The position numbers were made by a program, and so were the translations under genes. 64,000 bases of DNA, from NCBI RefSeq assembly GCF_016862975.1, contig NZ_BONZ01000027.1, positions 62,001 to 126,000 on the forward strand. Direction: 5' to 3'. The stretch comes from Rugosimonospora africana. GTDB lineage: Bacteria > Actinomycetota > Actinomycetes > Mycobacteriales > Micromonosporaceae. Under the pieces are notes generated by a model, which was not told where the DNA came from, made no database searches, and was given only the letters and a program-made list of their open reading frames with translations. Below are positions 8,796 to 18,809 of the stretch, piece by piece (the first letter of the stretch is position 1; each line of letters opens with the position of its first letter).

Positions 8796-8819
8796 GCGAC
8801 GCCACGCCGGCTGAGCGAC
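8782..8819 (+). repeat. stop-codon-spanning perfect 19-bp tandem duplication
   Basis: gccacgccggctgagcgac occurs twice head to tail (8782-8800, 8801-8819). The first copy contains the last codons and TGA stop of the PAP2/DGAT gene; the second lies outside the gene, just before the end of the convergent PucR gene. Confidence 0.95.
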
Positions 8820-8825
8820 GCCGGG

Positions 8826-10079
8826 CTACCGGCGCGGCGTGGGGTCCGCCGGCTCGGTCTTGGCCTCCGGGTACCACGCGAGCGCGAGGGTCAGCCGGGC
8901 CCGGGTGGACGGGTCGTCGAGCGCCTCCCCGAACAGATCGTGCAGCTGGGCCATCCGGTAGCGCACGGTCTGCGGGTGGATGTGCAGGTCGGCCGCGATC
9001 GCCTGCCGGTCGCCGAGGTGCCGCAGCCAGGACGCCAGCGTGTCGGTCAGCCGCTGGCTCACCGACGGGGACAGGTCGGCCAGCGGAGCGAGCACCTGGC
9101 GGCGGAGGGCCTCCAGCAGTTTCGGGTCGCGGTGCACGATGATCGCGTCCAGGTGCTCGGCGGCGAACACCGGGTCGTCCCTGAGGATCCCGGAGCGCTG
9201 GAGAGTCGCGGCGATCTCGGCGATCCGCACGCTGGACGGCAGGTGCTCCAGCGGAACCGGGTGACCGATCACCGCGCCCGCGCCCCGGAGCGCGGTGGCC
9301 AGCCGCTGGCGCCGGCCTGGCCGGACCGGGTCGGGGACGATCGCGCCGATCAGCGCGCGCCTGCGGATGAGCAGGCAGGAGCTGTCCAGCCGGGACAGCA
9401 CGGACTGGCCGACCAGGTTCTCCGGGTCGATGAGGATCACCGCGACCTCGCGGGGCAGCGGCCAGCCCACCCGGCTGGCGGCGGCGCGCACCGCGGCGCT
9501 GTCGGAGCGGTCGGACAGCAGCAGGTCGACCAGCTCGTCGCGCAGCCGCTCGCGGGTGACCGCGGCCTCGGACTGCTCCAGCACGAAGCCGCGAGCCGAC
9601 GCGGAGGAGAGCTGGTCGATGAAGACGAACACCGCCTCCGCAAGGGCGGCCAGTGCCTCCGGTGCGACCGAGATCTCCAGTGCGGTGTTGGACACGTGGT
9701 GCCACGCGACCCGCGCACCGACCTGGTATGCGGACAGCAGCGTGGTGAGGTCTCGGCCCTCCCGCCACTGGATCCGCCCGATCTCCTCGAACAACGCCAC
9801 CTGCGCACCGGCGTCCGGGCCGGCGTCGTGCGACGGCTCGGCCAGGCCCTGTTCGGCGATCTCCACCAGCCAGTGCATGAACGTCTCGGCCGCGACCGTG
9901 ACCTCGTCCTGCTCGTCGGCGAGGAACCGTGCGTAGTCGGGCCACTCCTCGGTGAGCAGTTCGCGCACTTCCCCGAGCAGCCGTGGCAGCCGGTCGACCA
10001 GCGCCGGGACCAGCCCGTCCAGGCCACTTTCGGCGACACCGGTCGTCGCCGACCCGTCGCCCGTCTGGTTGCTCACCAC
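8826..10079 (-). CDS. PucR-family transcriptional regulator
   Basis: Predicted DNA-binding regulator of 417 residues with the PucR/CdaR layout: a helical N-terminal sensory region, a GGDEF-like central segment (REVAVILIDPEN), and a C-terminal HTH_30 domain (RQAIAADLHIHPQTVRYRM). GTG 10079 is chosen because AGGAG lies 6 bases upstream; a GTG at 10100 is possible but has no comparable site. The gene diverges from the hopanoid operon across about 175 bases, so it may control that operon, itself, or both. No ligand is suggested. Confidence 0.85.
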   Translation of the reverse strand: MVSNQTGDGSATTGVAESGLDGLVPALVDRLPRLLGEVRELLTEEWPDYARFLADEQDEVTVAAETFMHWLVEIAEQGLAEPSHDAGPDAGAQVALFEEIGRIQWREGRDLTTLLSAYQVGARVAWHHVSNTALEISVAPEALAALAEAVFVFIDQLSSASARGFVLEQSEAAVTRERLRDELVDLLLSDRSDSAAVRAAASRVGWPLPREVAVILIDPENLVGQSVLSRLDSSCLLIRRRALIGAIVPDPVRPGRRQRLATALRGAGAVIGHPVPLEHLPSSVRIAEIAATLQRSGILRDDPVFAAEHLDAIIVHRDPKLLEALRRQVLAPLADLSPSVSQRLTDTLASWLRHLGDRQAIAADLHIHPQTVRYRMAQLHDLFGEALDDPSTRARLTLALAWYPEAKTEPADPTPRR

Positions 10080-10255
10080 ATCCCGCTCCTGTGTTTCCAC
10101 GCCTACTGGTTTACCGCACCCGTGTGACGCTCTTGGACTCGCGCGACAGTTTTATACGCGCGTGACAACTATGGCGCAGCAGAATTACTCATTTTGGCGC
10201 AGATCTTGAGGCCCGGACGTAGCAGCATCGAATCATGGGGGTAAGGCGGGCGGAT
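10080..10255. promoter_or_regulatory. divergent promoter region, PucR gene / hopanoid operon
   Basis: About 175 bases with a drop in GC content around 10150-10205. For the rightward operon a plausible pair is TGACAA with TACTCA 17 bases downstream, near 10162-10190. A GC palindrome (cgcgcg ... cgcgcg) brackets ttttata just before it and could be an operator. These elements are weak matches and no transcript start is known. Confidence 0.4.
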
Positions 10256-11137
10256 ATGGCTGCCGACGCGCGCGCAACTGAGGGCGCCACCCGTTCGGGG
10301 GGACGGGCGGATGACTACCTGCGCGACCGGGAGCAGGCGGAAAACTTCCCGGTGGCACTGCGTGTGCTGCCCGGGCGACTGCGCGTACACCTGAGCGCGG
10401 TCTACGACGTGGCCCGGGTCATCGACGACTTGGGCGACCAGGCCGACGGTGACCGCACCGCACTGCTGGAGGAGTTCCGCGCCGACCTGGCGACGATCTG
10501 GCGTGGCGACACGCCGAAGGCTCCCGTACTGCGCCGGCTGGCGCCCACCGTGCGGGCCTGCGGGCTGTCCCAGCAGACGTTCGACAACCTGGTCCAGGCC
10601 AACCTGCAGGACCAGGTCGTCAGCGAGTACCCGACCTATCGGGATCTGCTCGGTTACTGCATGCTGTCGGCCGAACCGGTGGGGCGCATCGTGCTCGAGC
10701 TGTTCGGTGTGAGCACGCCGGAGCGCATCGAGCTGTCCGACCGGATCTGCACCGCGCTCCAGCTTATCGAGCACTGGCAGGACGTGGCCGAGGACCGTCG
10801 GGCCGGCCGGGTCTACCTGCCGCTGGAAGACCTCGATCGGTTTGGCGTCACGCCATCCGATCTCGACCAGTCACAGACGTCCGATAAAGTCAGGGCGCTG
10901 CTGGCCTTCGAGGCGGAGCGCGCCCGCCACCTGCTCGACGCCGGCACGCCCCTGCTCGGGCAGTTGCGTGGTTGGGCCCGGCTCGCGGTGACCGGCTACG
11001 TGGCCGGTGGCCGAGCCGCGCTCGATGGGCTTCGTCGCGCGCAATGGGACGTCTTGTCGGGTTCTCCGCCGGTACGGCGACTGGATGTCGTCCGGCATCT
11101 CACCACGTTGCTGTTGCGCAGAAGGGTGGCCTCGTGA
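10256..11137 (+). CDS. hpnC: HpnC, squalene synthase (first-half type)
   Basis: All-alpha trans-isoprenyl-diphosphate synthase homologue, 293 residues from this start. In the HpnC/D/E pathway HpnD makes presqualene diphosphate, HpnC converts it to hydroxysqualene and HpnE reduces that to squalene. Visible are the first Asp motif in [13 protein letters not shown] and the second in [20 protein letters not shown] 10256 is preferred because aaggcgg lies just upstream; ATG 10235 would add seven residues. First gene of an eight-gene hopanoid operon; its stop overlaps the hpnD start by 4 bases (GTGA), which suggests translational coupling. Confidence 0.92.
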   Translation: MAADARATEGATRSGGRADDYLRDREQAENFPVALRVLPGRLRVHLSAVYDVARVIDDLGDQADGDRTALLEEFRADLATIWRGDTPKAPVLRRLAPTVRACGLSQQTFDNLVQANLQDQVVSEYPTYRDLLGYCMLSAEPVGRIVLELFGVSTPERIELSDRICTALQLIEHWQDVAEDRRAGRVYLPLEDLDRFGVTPSDLDQSQTSDKVRALLAFEAERARHLLDAGTPLLGQLRGWARLAVTGYVAGGRAALDGLRRAQWDVLSGSPPVRRLDVVRHLTTLLLRRRVAS

Positions 11138-11994
11138 CGAGCACGCTCGACGATGCGTACGGCCTGTGCGAGTCGATCACCAAGGAACAGGCTCGCAACT
11201 TCTACTACGGCATCAGGCTCCTGCCCGCCGAGAAGCGCGGCGTGCTCTGCGCGGTATACGCGCTGGCCAGGCGGATCGACGACATCGGCGACGGTGACCT
11301 GCCGCAACAGGAGAAGGTCAGCGCGCTGGCGCAGCTGCGCGCGTCGCTTGCCGACATCGGGTCGAGCTCGGATCCCGTGCTCGTCGCCGTGGCCGACTCC
11401 GCCCGCCGGTTCCCGATCCCGCTCGGCGCCTTCGACGAACTGGTCGACGGCGTGGAGATGGACATCACCGGCCGCACCTACGACACGTTCGAGGATCTGG
11501 CCCTGTACTGCCGCTGCGTGGCCGGCTCGGTCGGCCGGCTCTGCCTCGGCGTGTTTGGCAGCCGGCAGCACCCGCAGTCGGCGCAGTACGCGGACGCGCT
11601 GGGCATCGCGCTGCAGCAGACCAACATCCTCCGGGACATCCGGGAGGATTTCGGCAACGGCCGCGTCTACCTGCCCCAGGCCGACCTGGACCGGTTCGGT
11701 GTCGAGCTGGCTCTCGACGAGCACGGTGCCCTGGTCGACAAGGACGGCGGGCTCGCCGCGCTGATCGAGTCCAGTTCCGCCCGGGCCCGCGAGTGGTACG
11801 CCGACGGCCTGCGCCTGGTACCGCTGCTGGACCGGCGCAGTGCGGCGTGCTGTACCGCGATGTCCGGTATCTACCGCCGGCTCCTGGATCGGATCGCCGC
11901 ACAGCCGTCGGCGGTGTACGACCGCCGCCTGTCGCTGTCCGGCTGGCAGAAGGCCGGCGTCGCGGTCCGCGCGCTCGCGGGGATGGCGGCGTGA
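11134..11994 (+). CDS. hpnD: HpnD, presqualene diphosphate synthase
   Basis: Condenses two farnesyl diphosphates to presqualene diphosphate. 286 residues, squalene/phytoene synthase fold, with motifs [13 protein letters not shown] near the N-terminus and [22 protein letters not shown] in the second half; the latter distinguishes HpnD from HpnC. The GTG start overlaps the hpnC stop by 4 bases; a longer upstream frame would run through the whole hpnC tail and is not credible. Next to hpnC and hpnE, as expected for a bacterial squalene pathway lacking a single eukaryote-type squalene synthase. Confidence 0.93.
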   Translation: MTSTLDDAYGLCESITKEQARNFYYGIRLLPAEKRGVLCAVYALARRIDDIGDGDLPQQEKVSALAQLRASLADIGSSSDPVLVAVADSARRFPIPLGAFDELVDGVEMDITGRTYDTFEDLALYCRCVAGSVGRLCLGVFGSRQHPQSAQYADALGIALQQTNILRDIREDFGNGRVYLPQADLDRFGVELALDEHGALVDKDGGLAALIESSSARAREWYADGLRLVPLLDRRSAACCTAMSGIYRRLLDRIAAQPSAVYDRRLSLSGWQKAGVAVRALAGMAA

Positions 11995-13391
11995 GCGGGA
12001 GTGGTGGGTCACCCGGGTCGGTGGCCGTCATAGGCGGTGGCCTGGCTGGGATCACCGCCGCGCTGCGCTGTGCCGATGCTGGACGTAACGTCACGTTGTT
12101 CGAGGCTCGTCCCTGGTTGGGCGGTCTGACCCATTCGTTCAAGCGGGGCGAGTTGGACGTGGACAACGGCCAGCATGTCTTCCTGCGCTGCTGCACCGCC
12201 TACCGGGCGTTCCTGGACCGGCTCGGGGTGTCCGACAAGGTACACCTGCAGCCCCGGCTGGACATCCCGATCCGCTCACCGCTGCGTGCGGAGCCGGCCC
12301 GGCTGCGCCGCAACGGGCTGCCGGCGCCGCTGCACCTGGGCGGGGCGCTCATGCGGTACTCGATGTTGAGCCCCGCGCAGCGGCTGCGGTTCATCCGGGC
12401 CGCGCTGGCGCTGCGCCGGGTGGACCGGACCGCCCCGGCCGTGGACGAGCAGAGTTTCGGTGGCTGGCTTCGGGAAAAGGGACAGGATGCGCTCACCGTG
12501 AGCGCGCTGTGGGACCTGGTCGGTGTGGCGACGCTCAACGCCACCGCCGATCAGGCGTCGCTGGCCCTGGCGGCGATGGTGTTCCAGGTCGGTCTGCTGA
12601 CCGACGCGGGGGCGGCGGACATCGGCTGGTCGCTGGTGCCGCTGCGGCAACTGCACGGTGAGCCCGCGCGCCACCGGCTGGCCGAGGCCGGTGCCGACGT
12701 GCGCACCGGCACGAAGATCGACTCGATCGAGCCTCGGGGGGACCGCTGGCTCATCGGTACAGGAGGGGAGGAGCACATGGCCGATCAGGTCGTCCTCGCG
12801 GTTGAACCGCGGGTCGCCGAGCGGCTGCTGCCGTCGGGCAGCGTTCCACTGCCGGCGGGCTGGTCGGCGCGGTTGGGTAGTTCGCCGATCATCAACGTGC
12901 ACGTGGTGCTCGATCGCCGCGTGATGAGCGGACCGTTCGTGGCGGGCGTTTCCACCCCGATCCAGTGGGTGTTCGACCGGACCGAACATTCCGGTATGGC
13001 GGACCGGCTGCGCGCGGAGGGCAGCGGCGCCACGAACCCGGACGGCCAGTATCTGGCCGTCTCGTTGTCGGCGGCGGATGACATGATCGACATGCCGGTC
13101 GCGGCGCTGCGCGAGAAGCTCATGCCGCAGCTCGAGGCGCTGTTGCCGGAGGTACGGTCGGCGAAGGTGCTGGACTTCTTCGTCAGCCGGGAGCGGCACG
13201 CCACGTTCCGGCCGGCACCGGGCAGCGGGGCGCTGCGCCCCGGCGCCGTCACCGCCTCGCCCGGCCTGTTCCTCGCCGGTGCGTGGACCGACACCGGCTG
13301 GCCGGCGACCATGGAGAGCGCGGTACGCAGCGGCGAAGCCGCGGCCACCGCGGCCCTGGCGCACCGCATGTCCGAGGGTGTGCCGGCATGA
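11991..13391 (+). CDS. hpnE: HpnE, hydroxysqualene dehydroxylase
   Basis: FAD-dependent amine-oxidase/phytoene-desaturase-like protein, 466 residues, that removes the hydroxyl of hydroxysqualene to give squalene. The dinucleotide-binding motif [15 protein letters not shown] lies at the N-terminus, and the C-terminal FAD contact [21 protein letters not shown] near residues 425-445. GTG 11991 overlaps the hpnD stop by 4 bases and places the Rossmann motif about 11 residues from the start, as usual. Completes the C/D/E trio. Confidence 0.92.
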   Translation: MSGSGGSPGSVAVIGGGLAGITAALRCADAGRNVTLFEARPWLGGLTHSFKRGELDVDNGQHVFLRCCTAYRAFLDRLGVSDKVHLQPRLDIPIRSPLRAEPARLRRNGLPAPLHLGGALMRYSMLSPAQRLRFIRAALALRRVDRTAPAVDEQSFGGWLREKGQDALTVSALWDLVGVATLNATADQASLALAAMVFQVGLLTDAGAADIGWSLVPLRQLHGEPARHRLAEAGADVRTGTKIDSIEPRGDRWLIGTGGEEHMADQVVLAVEPRVAERLLPSGSVPLPAGWSARLGSSPIINVHVVLDRRVMSGPFVAGVSTPIQWVFDRTEHSGMADRLRAEGSGATNPDGQYLAVSLSAADDMIDMPVAALREKLMPQLEALLPEVRSAKVLDFFVSRERHATFRPAPGSGALRPGAVTASPGLFLAGAWTDTGWPATMESAVRSGEAAATAALAHRMSEGVPA

Positions 13392-14389
13392 CCGCCATGC
13401 TGACCAGCCTGCACCGCAGCCGGGACGCGGTGACGCCGGCGATGCGCGACGCGGTGCAGCGGCTGGATCCGGCCTCCCGCGCACAAGCCTCGTACCACCT
13501 CGGCTGGATCGACGCCGACGGCGCCCCGTCGGCCGGCGGTGGCGGCAAGGCGGTCCGGCCGGCCCTCGCGCTGCTGTCCGCCGAGGCGGCCGGCGCGTCG
13601 ACCGAGACCGGCCTGCCCGGAGCGGTCGCGGTCGAACTGGTGCACAACTTCTCGCTGCTGCACGACGACCTGATGGACGGCGACGTGGAGCGCCGGCACC
13701 GGCGCACGGTCTGGGCGATCTGGGGTGCCCCGGCCGCGATCCTGGCCGGTGACGCGCTGCTCGCCTTGGCCCAGGAGGTACTCCTGGAGTCCGACTCACC
13801 GCACGCGGCGCAGGCGGCGCGCCTGCTCGCCTCGACCACCCGCGAGCTGATCCGCGGCCAGGTCCAGGATCTCGCGTTCGAGCAGCGCGGCGACGTGACG
13901 CTGGACGAGTGCCTGGACATGGCCGGCGGGAAGACCGGCAGCCTGCTGTCGGCCAGCGCCGCGATCGGCGCGGTCCTGGCCGGTGCGCCGGAGGCCACTG
14001 TCGGCGCGCTGAGCGTCTTCGGCGCGCAGGTCGGCCTCGCCTTCCAACTGGTCGACGACGTTCTGGGCATCTGGGGCGACCCCGCGGTCACCGGCAAGCC
14101 GGTCTTCTCCGACCTGCGCTCGCGCAAGAAGTCGCTGCCGGTCACCTACTCGGTCGCGAACTGTCCCGAGCTCGCCACCTGGCTCGCGATGCCGGGTGAG
14201 CCGGACGACGCGCAGCTGCGTCGCGGTGCCGAACTGGTCGAGGCGGGTGGCGGCCGGGAGTGGGCGCTGGCCGAGGCGCGGCGCCGCATGGCACTCGCTG
14301 AGGACGCACTGTCCGCTGTGGACATTCCCAGCCAGCCACGGGAGGAGCTCATCGCGCTCGGCAACTTCGTGGTCGACCGGGATTCGTGA
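13388..14389 (+). CDS. polyprenyl diphosphate synthase (FPP synthase-like)
   Basis: Trans-prenyltransferase of 333 residues, predicted to chain-elongate isoprenyl diphosphates, presumably to the farnesyl diphosphate used by HpnD. The first Asp-rich motif is LLHDDLMDGD and the second is QLVDDVLGIWGD; lysines in KAVRPAL and SRKKSLPV fit the diphosphate-binding sites. Product length is inferred from context, not proved. ATG 13388 overlaps the hpnE stop (ATGA). Its place between hpnE and shc matches other actinomycete hopanoid clusters. Confidence 0.9.
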   Translation: MTAMLTSLHRSRDAVTPAMRDAVQRLDPASRAQASYHLGWIDADGAPSAGGGGKAVRPALALLSAEAAGASTETGLPGAVAVELVHNFSLLHDDLMDGDVERRHRRTVWAIWGAPAAILAGDALLALAQEVLLESDSPHAAQAARLLASTTRELIRGQVQDLAFEQRGDVTLDECLDMAGGKTGSLLSASAAIGAVLAGAPEATVGALSVFGAQVGLAFQLVDDVLGIWGDPAVTGKPVFSDLRSRKKSLPVTYSVANCPELATWLAMPGEPDDAQLRRGAELVEAGGGREWALAEARRRMALAEDALSAVDIPSQPREELIALGNFVVDRDS

Positions 14390-14399
14390 GGGAGGCGGC

Positions 14400-16316
14400 A
14401 TGACGCAGACCGTGGCCGCAACCGCGGGGCGTGAGGACGGGCCAGTGGCGCCGCGCAGTGCCGCGGACGCGCTTCGCGCCGCGGTGGACCATCTGCGCTC
14501 GGTCCAAGACCCGGCCGGCTGGTGGAAGGGCGAGCTGGCGACGAATGTGACGATGGACGCCGAGGACCTGCTGCTGCGTGAGTTCCTCGGGATCCGCCGG
14601 GCGGAGGAGACCGAGGAGGCCGCCCGGTGGATCCGTTCGCAGCAGCGCGAGGACGGCACCTGGGCCACGTTCGAGGGCGGCCCGGGCGAGCTGTCCACCA
14701 CGGTGGAGGCGTGGGTCGCGCTGCGGCTCGCCGGCGACCCAGTGGATGCGCCGCACATGATGCGGGCCAACGAGTTCATCGTCGCGGGCGGCGGCCTGGA
14801 GAACACCCGGGTGTTCACCCGGATCTGGCTGGCGCTGTTCGGCCTGTGGCCCTGGGACAAGCTGCCGGAGCTGCCGCCGGAACTCATCTTCCTGCCCCGC
14901 TGGTTCCCGCTCAACGTGTACGACTTCGGGTGCTGGGCCCGCCAGACCGTGGTGCCGCTGACCATCGTGGGCAGCCTGCGCCCGGTGCGGTCGCTGCCGT
15001 TCGGCGTCGACGAACTGCGCACCGGCGCGGATCCGCGACGCAAGGCTCCACTGTGGACCTGGTCCGGCGCGTTCCAGCGGCTGGACCGGATCCTGCACTT
15101 CTACGCCCGCCACCCGGTGCGGCCGCTGCGCCGGCTGGCCCAGCGGCGCGCAGCCGAGTGGATCCTGGCCCGGCAGGAGTCCGACGGCGGCTGGGGCGGC
15201 ATCCAGCCGCCGTGGGTCTACTCGCTGATGGCGCTGCACCTGCTCGGGTACGCGCTGGACCATCCGGCGATACGGGTCGGCATCGAGGGGCTGGAGGGCT
15301 TCCTGGTCCGCGAGGACACGCCGGAGGGCCGGGTGCGCCGGCTGGAGGCGTGCCAGTCGCCGGTGTGGGACACCGGGCTCGCCTTGACCGCGCTGCTCGA
15401 CGCGGGCGTGCCGGGCGACGACGAGGCGGTGCTGCGGGCCACCGACTGGCTGCTGGGCGAGGAGATCCGGGTACCGGGGGACTGGTCCGTACAGCGGCCG
15501 GAGCTGGCGCCGGGCGGCTGGGCCTTCGAGTTCGCCAACGACGGGTACCCGGACACCGACGACACCGCCGAGATCGTGCTCGCCCTGCGCCGGGTCGGCC
15601 ACCCCGAACCCGCCCGCGTGCGGGCGGCGATCGACCGGGGGATGGCCTGGACGATCGGCATGCAGTCCAAGGACGGCGGCTGGGGCGCGTTCGACGCGGA
15701 CAACACCAGCACGCTGCCCAACAAGCTGCCGTTCTGCGATTTCGGCGAGGTGATCGATCCGCCGTCCGCGGACGTCACCGCGCACATCGTGGAGGCGCTG
15801 GCCGCCGAGGGGCTCAGCGCGCACGAGTCCACCCAGCGCGGCATCCGGTGGCTGCTGGACAACCAGGAGCCGGACGGCTCGTGGTTCGGCCGGTGGGGCG
15901 CCAACTACGTGTACGGCACCGGCGCGGTCGTGCCGGCCCTGGTCGTGTCCGGTACGGATCCGGCGTCTCCGCCGATCCGGCGCGCCGTCGCCTGGCTGAT
16001 GGAGCACCAGAACCCGGACGGCGGCTGGGGCGAGGACCTGCGCTCGTACGTGGACCGTTCGTGGGCCGGCAAGGGTACCTCGACCGCGTCGCAGACCGCC
16101 TGGGCGCTGCTGGCGCTGCTGGCCGCGGGGGAGCGTGGCGAGTCGGTCGAGCGGGGCGTCGGGTTCCTGGTGGACACCCAGCGGCCGGACGGCGGCTGGG
16201 ACGAGCCGCAGTTCACCGGCACCGGCTTCCCCGGCGACTTCTACATCAACTACCACCTGTACCGGATCGTGTTCCCGGTCTCCGCGCTGGGCCGGTACGT
16301 GCGGGTGACCGGATGA
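14400..16316 (+). CDS. shc: squalene-hopene cyclase
   Basis: Cyclises squalene to hopene/hopanol at the membrane surface. 638 residues, normal for the family. The catalytic acid motif DTDDTA is at 385-390, and repeated QW motifs are visible (QESDGGWGG, QSKDGGWGAF, QEPDGSWFG, QNPDGGWGED, QRPDGGWDEP). The ATG is preceded by gagggaggcggc. Ten bases separate it from the synthase gene, and its stop overlaps the start of the HpnG-IspH gene by 4 bases. Confidence 0.96.
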   Translation: MTQTVAATAGREDGPVAPRSAADALRAAVDHLRSVQDPAGWWKGELATNVTMDAEDLLLREFLGIRRAEETEEAARWIRSQQREDGTWATFEGGPGELSTTVEAWVALRLAGDPVDAPHMMRANEFIVAGGGLENTRVFTRIWLALFGLWPWDKLPELPPELIFLPRWFPLNVYDFGCWARQTVVPLTIVGSLRPVRSLPFGVDELRTGADPRRKAPLWTWSGAFQRLDRILHFYARHPVRPLRRLAQRRAAEWILARQESDGGWGGIQPPWVYSLMALHLLGYALDHPAIRVGIEGLEGFLVREDTPEGRVRRLEACQSPVWDTGLALTALLDAGVPGDDEAVLRATDWLLGEEIRVPGDWSVQRPELAPGGWAFEFANDGYPDTDDTAEIVLALRRVGHPEPARVRAAIDRGMAWTIGMQSKDGGWGAFDADNTSTLPNKLPFCDFGEVIDPPSADVTAHIVEALAAEGLSAHESTQRGIRWLLDNQEPDGSWFGRWGANYVYGTGAVVPALVVSGTDPASPPIRRAVAWLMEHQNPDGGWGEDLRSYVDRSWAGKGTSTASQTAWALLALLAAGERGESVERGVGFLVDTQRPDGGWDEPQFTGTGFPGDFYINYHLYRIVFPVSALGRYVRVTG

Positions 16317-17797
16317 CCGCGGCGACCACGCCGGTGGTCTGCGCTCCCCTGCGGGTGGAGCGGGCGGCGCTGCGCGGCGCGGGCGTGTCCGTGGTGCGCA
16401 GCGGCATGGGCCCGCGGCGCTCGGTGCGCAGCGTGGCGCGGCTGTCCGGCTCACCGGTGCTGGTCGCCGGGCTGGGCGGCGGGCTCGACGACGGGGTCCG
16501 GCCGGGCGACGTCGTGGTGGCCAGCGAGGTGCGCGGGCCGGACGGGCGACCCATACCGAGCCCGTCCGCGCCGCTGCTGGCCGGCGCGCTGCGCCGCCTC
16601 GGCCTGAATGTCCACATCGGACCGATCGTGTCCAGTGAGCGGGTGGTCGACGGCGCGGCCCGGCGGGCGCTGTCCGGCACCGGTGTGCTCGCGGTGGACA
16701 CCGAGTCGGCCTGGCTGGCCCCGGCCGGCGCACCGTTCGCCGCGATCCGGTCCATTGTGGACACCGATGCCAATCCACTGTGGAGCGCCGGCGCGGTGCC
16801 CCGGGGGATCCGGGCGCTGCGCGCGCTGCGCCGGGCGGTACCGGCCATCGACGCGTGGTCCGACGCGCTGGGCGAGCGGGAGGTGCTGCTGGCCAGCCCG
16901 CGCTCGTTCTGTGCCGGGGTGGATCGGGCCATCGACGTCGTGGCGCGGGCCATCGACCGGTACGGGGCGCCGGTCTACGTACGGCGCCAGATCGTGCACA
17001 ACGCCCACGTGGTACGGGAGTTGGAACAGCGCGGCGCGGTGTTCGTGACCGAGGTGGACGAGGTGCCGCCCGGGCAGGTATTGGTGTTCGCCGCGCACGG
17101 CGTGACTCCCGCGGTGCGCGCGGAGGCGGACGCCCGGGGGCTGTCCGTCATCGACGCCACCTGCCCGCTGGTGAGCAAGGTGCACAGCGAGGTGCGCCGG
17201 TACACCGGCCGGGGCGACACCGTGTTCCTGATCGGGCACGGCGACCACGAAGAGGTCGAGGGTACGGTCGGCGAGGCTCCCGGCAACGTGATCGTTGTCG
17301 AGGACGTGGCGGCCGCGGCCCGGGTGGCGCCGCGGGATCCGGGACGGGTCGCGTACGCGATGCAGACGACGCTGGCCATCGACGAGGCCGAGCAGATCGC
17401 GGGCGTGCTGCGCGAGCGCTTCCCGACGCTGCAGGGGCCGCGCCGGGACGACATCTGCTACGCCACCACCAACCGCCAGCAGGCGGTGCGCGCCATCGCC
17501 CGGGAATGCGACCTGGTGCTGGTCGTCGGTTCGGCGAACTCCTCCAACTCGGTACGGCTGGTGGAGGTCGCGCAACGGGAGGGAGTCGAGGCGCTGCTGG
17601 TCGACGACGCCGGCCAGGTGGACCTGCGCGCGCTGAAGGGGGTGCGTCGAATCGGCATCACGGCAGGGGCCTCCGCCCCGCCGCATCTCGTGGACGAACT
17701 CGTGCACTGCCTGTCCGGTCTCGGGCCGGTCACGGTGCGCGAGTCACAAGCTGAACCAGAGAATATTCACTTCACATTGCCCAGGGAGGTGAGCTGA
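16313..17797 (+). CDS. HpnG nucleosidase - IspH reductase fusion
   Basis: One uninterrupted frame of 494 residues joins two enzymes. Residues ~1-190 match the HpnG/MTA-SAH nucleosidase fold (GLGGGLDDGVRPGDVVVA, IVSSERVV, VDTESAW) that removes adenine from adenosylhopane. Residues ~193-494 are a full IspH, the [4Fe-4S] reductase that releases IPP and DMAPP in the MEP pathway, with cluster cysteines Cys200 (SFCAGVDRAI), Cys284 (ATCPLVSK) and Cys382 (DDICYATTN), AAHGV, GHGDHEEVEGT and the substrate motif SANSSNS. All key IspH residues are kept, so both halves look functional. ATG 16313 overlaps the shc stop. Why they are joined is unknown; co-regulation of precursor supply and side-chain processing is an inference. 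Confidence 0.9.
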   Translation: MTAATTPVVCAPLRVERAALRGAGVSVVRSGMGPRRSVRSVARLSGSPVLVAGLGGGLDDGVRPGDVVVASEVRGPDGRPIPSPSAPLLAGALRRLGLNVHIGPIVSSERVVDGAARRALSGTGVLAVDTESAWLAPAGAPFAAIRSIVDTDANPLWSAGAVPRGIRALRALRRAVPAIDAWSDALGEREVLLASPRSFCAGVDRAIDVVARAIDRYGAPVYVRRQIVHNAHVVRELEQRGAVFVTEVDEVPPGQVLVFAAHGVTPAVRAEADARGLSVIDATCPLVSKVHSEVRRYTGRGDTVFLIGHGDHEEVEGTVGEAPGNVIVVEDVAAAARVAPRDPGRVAYAMQTTLAIDEAEQIAGVLRERFPTLQGPRRDDICYATTNRQQAVRAIARECDLVLVVGSANSSNSVRLVEVAQREGVEALLVDDAGQVDLRALKGVRRIGITAGASAPPHLVDELVHCLSGLGPVTVRESQAEPENIHFTLPREVS

Positions 17798-17800
17798 CCA

Positions 17801-18805
17801 ATGGCGATGCCGTTGCGTCAGACCATTCGACTTGGCAGTTATCTGATGAAGCAGAAGCTGCTGCGCCGAGACAAGTTCCCATTGTTGGTCGAGCTGGAGC
17901 CGCTGTTCGCGTGCAACCTGAAGTGCGCGGGCTGTGGCAAGATCGCACAGCCGGCGTCGCTGCTCAAGCAGCGCATGCCGGTGGAGCAGGCGGTCGGAGC
18001 GATCGAGGAGAGCGGCGCGCCGATGGTGTCCATCGCCGGCGGCGAGCCGTTGATGCACCCGCAGATCGACGAGATCGTCCGCCAGTTGCTGGCTCGCAAC
18101 AAGATTGTGTTCCTGTGCACGAACGCACTGCTGCTGCCCAAGCACCTGCACAAGTTCAAGCCGCACCGCAACTTCTCCTGGATGGTGCACATCGACGGGT
18201 TGAAGGAGCGGCACGACGAGTCGGTGAACAAGGAGGGCGGCTTCGACGGTGCGGTCGACGCCATCAAGCAGGCCAAGGCGGCCGGCTTCCGGGTGATGAC
18301 CAACACCACCTTCTTCAACACCGATACGCCGCAGGACGTCATCGGCGTCCTCGACTACCTCAACGACGACCTGCACGTGGACAACATGCAGATCTCCCCG
18401 GGGTACGCGTACGAGAAGGCACCCGACCAGGAGCACTGGCTGGGCGTGCAGGAGACCCGTGAGCTGTTCCAGAAGGCGTTCGGCGACGGCCGGCGCAAGA
18501 AGTGGCGGCTGAACCACTCGCCGGTGTTCCTGGACTTCCTGGAGGGCAAGAAGGATCTGGGCTGCACCCCGTGGGGCATCCCGTCCTACTCCCTGCTCGG
18601 CTGGCAGAAGCCCTGCTACCTGCTGGACGACGGGTACGCCAAGACGTACAAGGAGCTCATCGAGGAGACCGACTGGGATTCGTTCGGCCGGGGCAAGGAC
18701 CCGCGCTGCGCCAACTGCATGGCGCACTGCGGGTACGAACCGACCGCGGTCATCGCCACGATGGGTTCGCTGAAGGAGTCGTTGCGCGCCGCCGTCGGTG
18801 CGTGA
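17801..18805 (+). CDS. hpnH: HpnH, adenosyl-hopene transferase (radical SAM)
   Basis: Radical SAM enzyme that adds an adenosyl group to hopene to build the C35 side chain. 334 residues with the cluster motif CNLKCAGC (Cys38, Cys42, Cys45) and a conserved Cys-rich C-terminus ([18 protein letters not shown]). A strong ribosome site (ggaggt) lies inside the last codons of the preceding fusion gene, 3 bases before this ATG's leader. It acts just before the nucleosidase half of the neighbouring fusion. Confidence 0.95.
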   Translation: MAMPLRQTIRLGSYLMKQKLLRRDKFPLLVELEPLFACNLKCAGCGKIAQPASLLKQRMPVEQAVGAIEESGAPMVSIAGGEPLMHPQIDEIVRQLLARNKIVFLCTNALLLPKHLHKFKPHRNFSWMVHIDGLKERHDESVNKEGGFDGAVDAIKQAKAAGFRVMTNTTFFNTDTPQDVIGVLDYLNDDLHVDNMQISPGYAYEKAPDQEHWLGVQETRELFQKAFGDGRRKKWRLNHSPVFLDFLEGKKDLGCTPWGIPSYSLLGWQKPCYLLDDGYAKTYKELIEETDWDSFGRGKDPRCANCMAHCGYEPTAVIATMGSLKESLRAAVGA

Positions 18806-18809
18806 GCCC

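Noticed and set aside
14349-16778. 809-codon minus-strand frame opposite shc and the HpnG-IspH gene
   Set aside because: Low-complexity Arg/Pro/His composition; the plus strand holds unmistakable QW, DxDD and IspH motifs.
18798-18809. Upstream GTG start for dxs
   Set aside because: It overlaps the hpnH stop and adds four residues before the conserved beginning; ATG 18810 is simpler.
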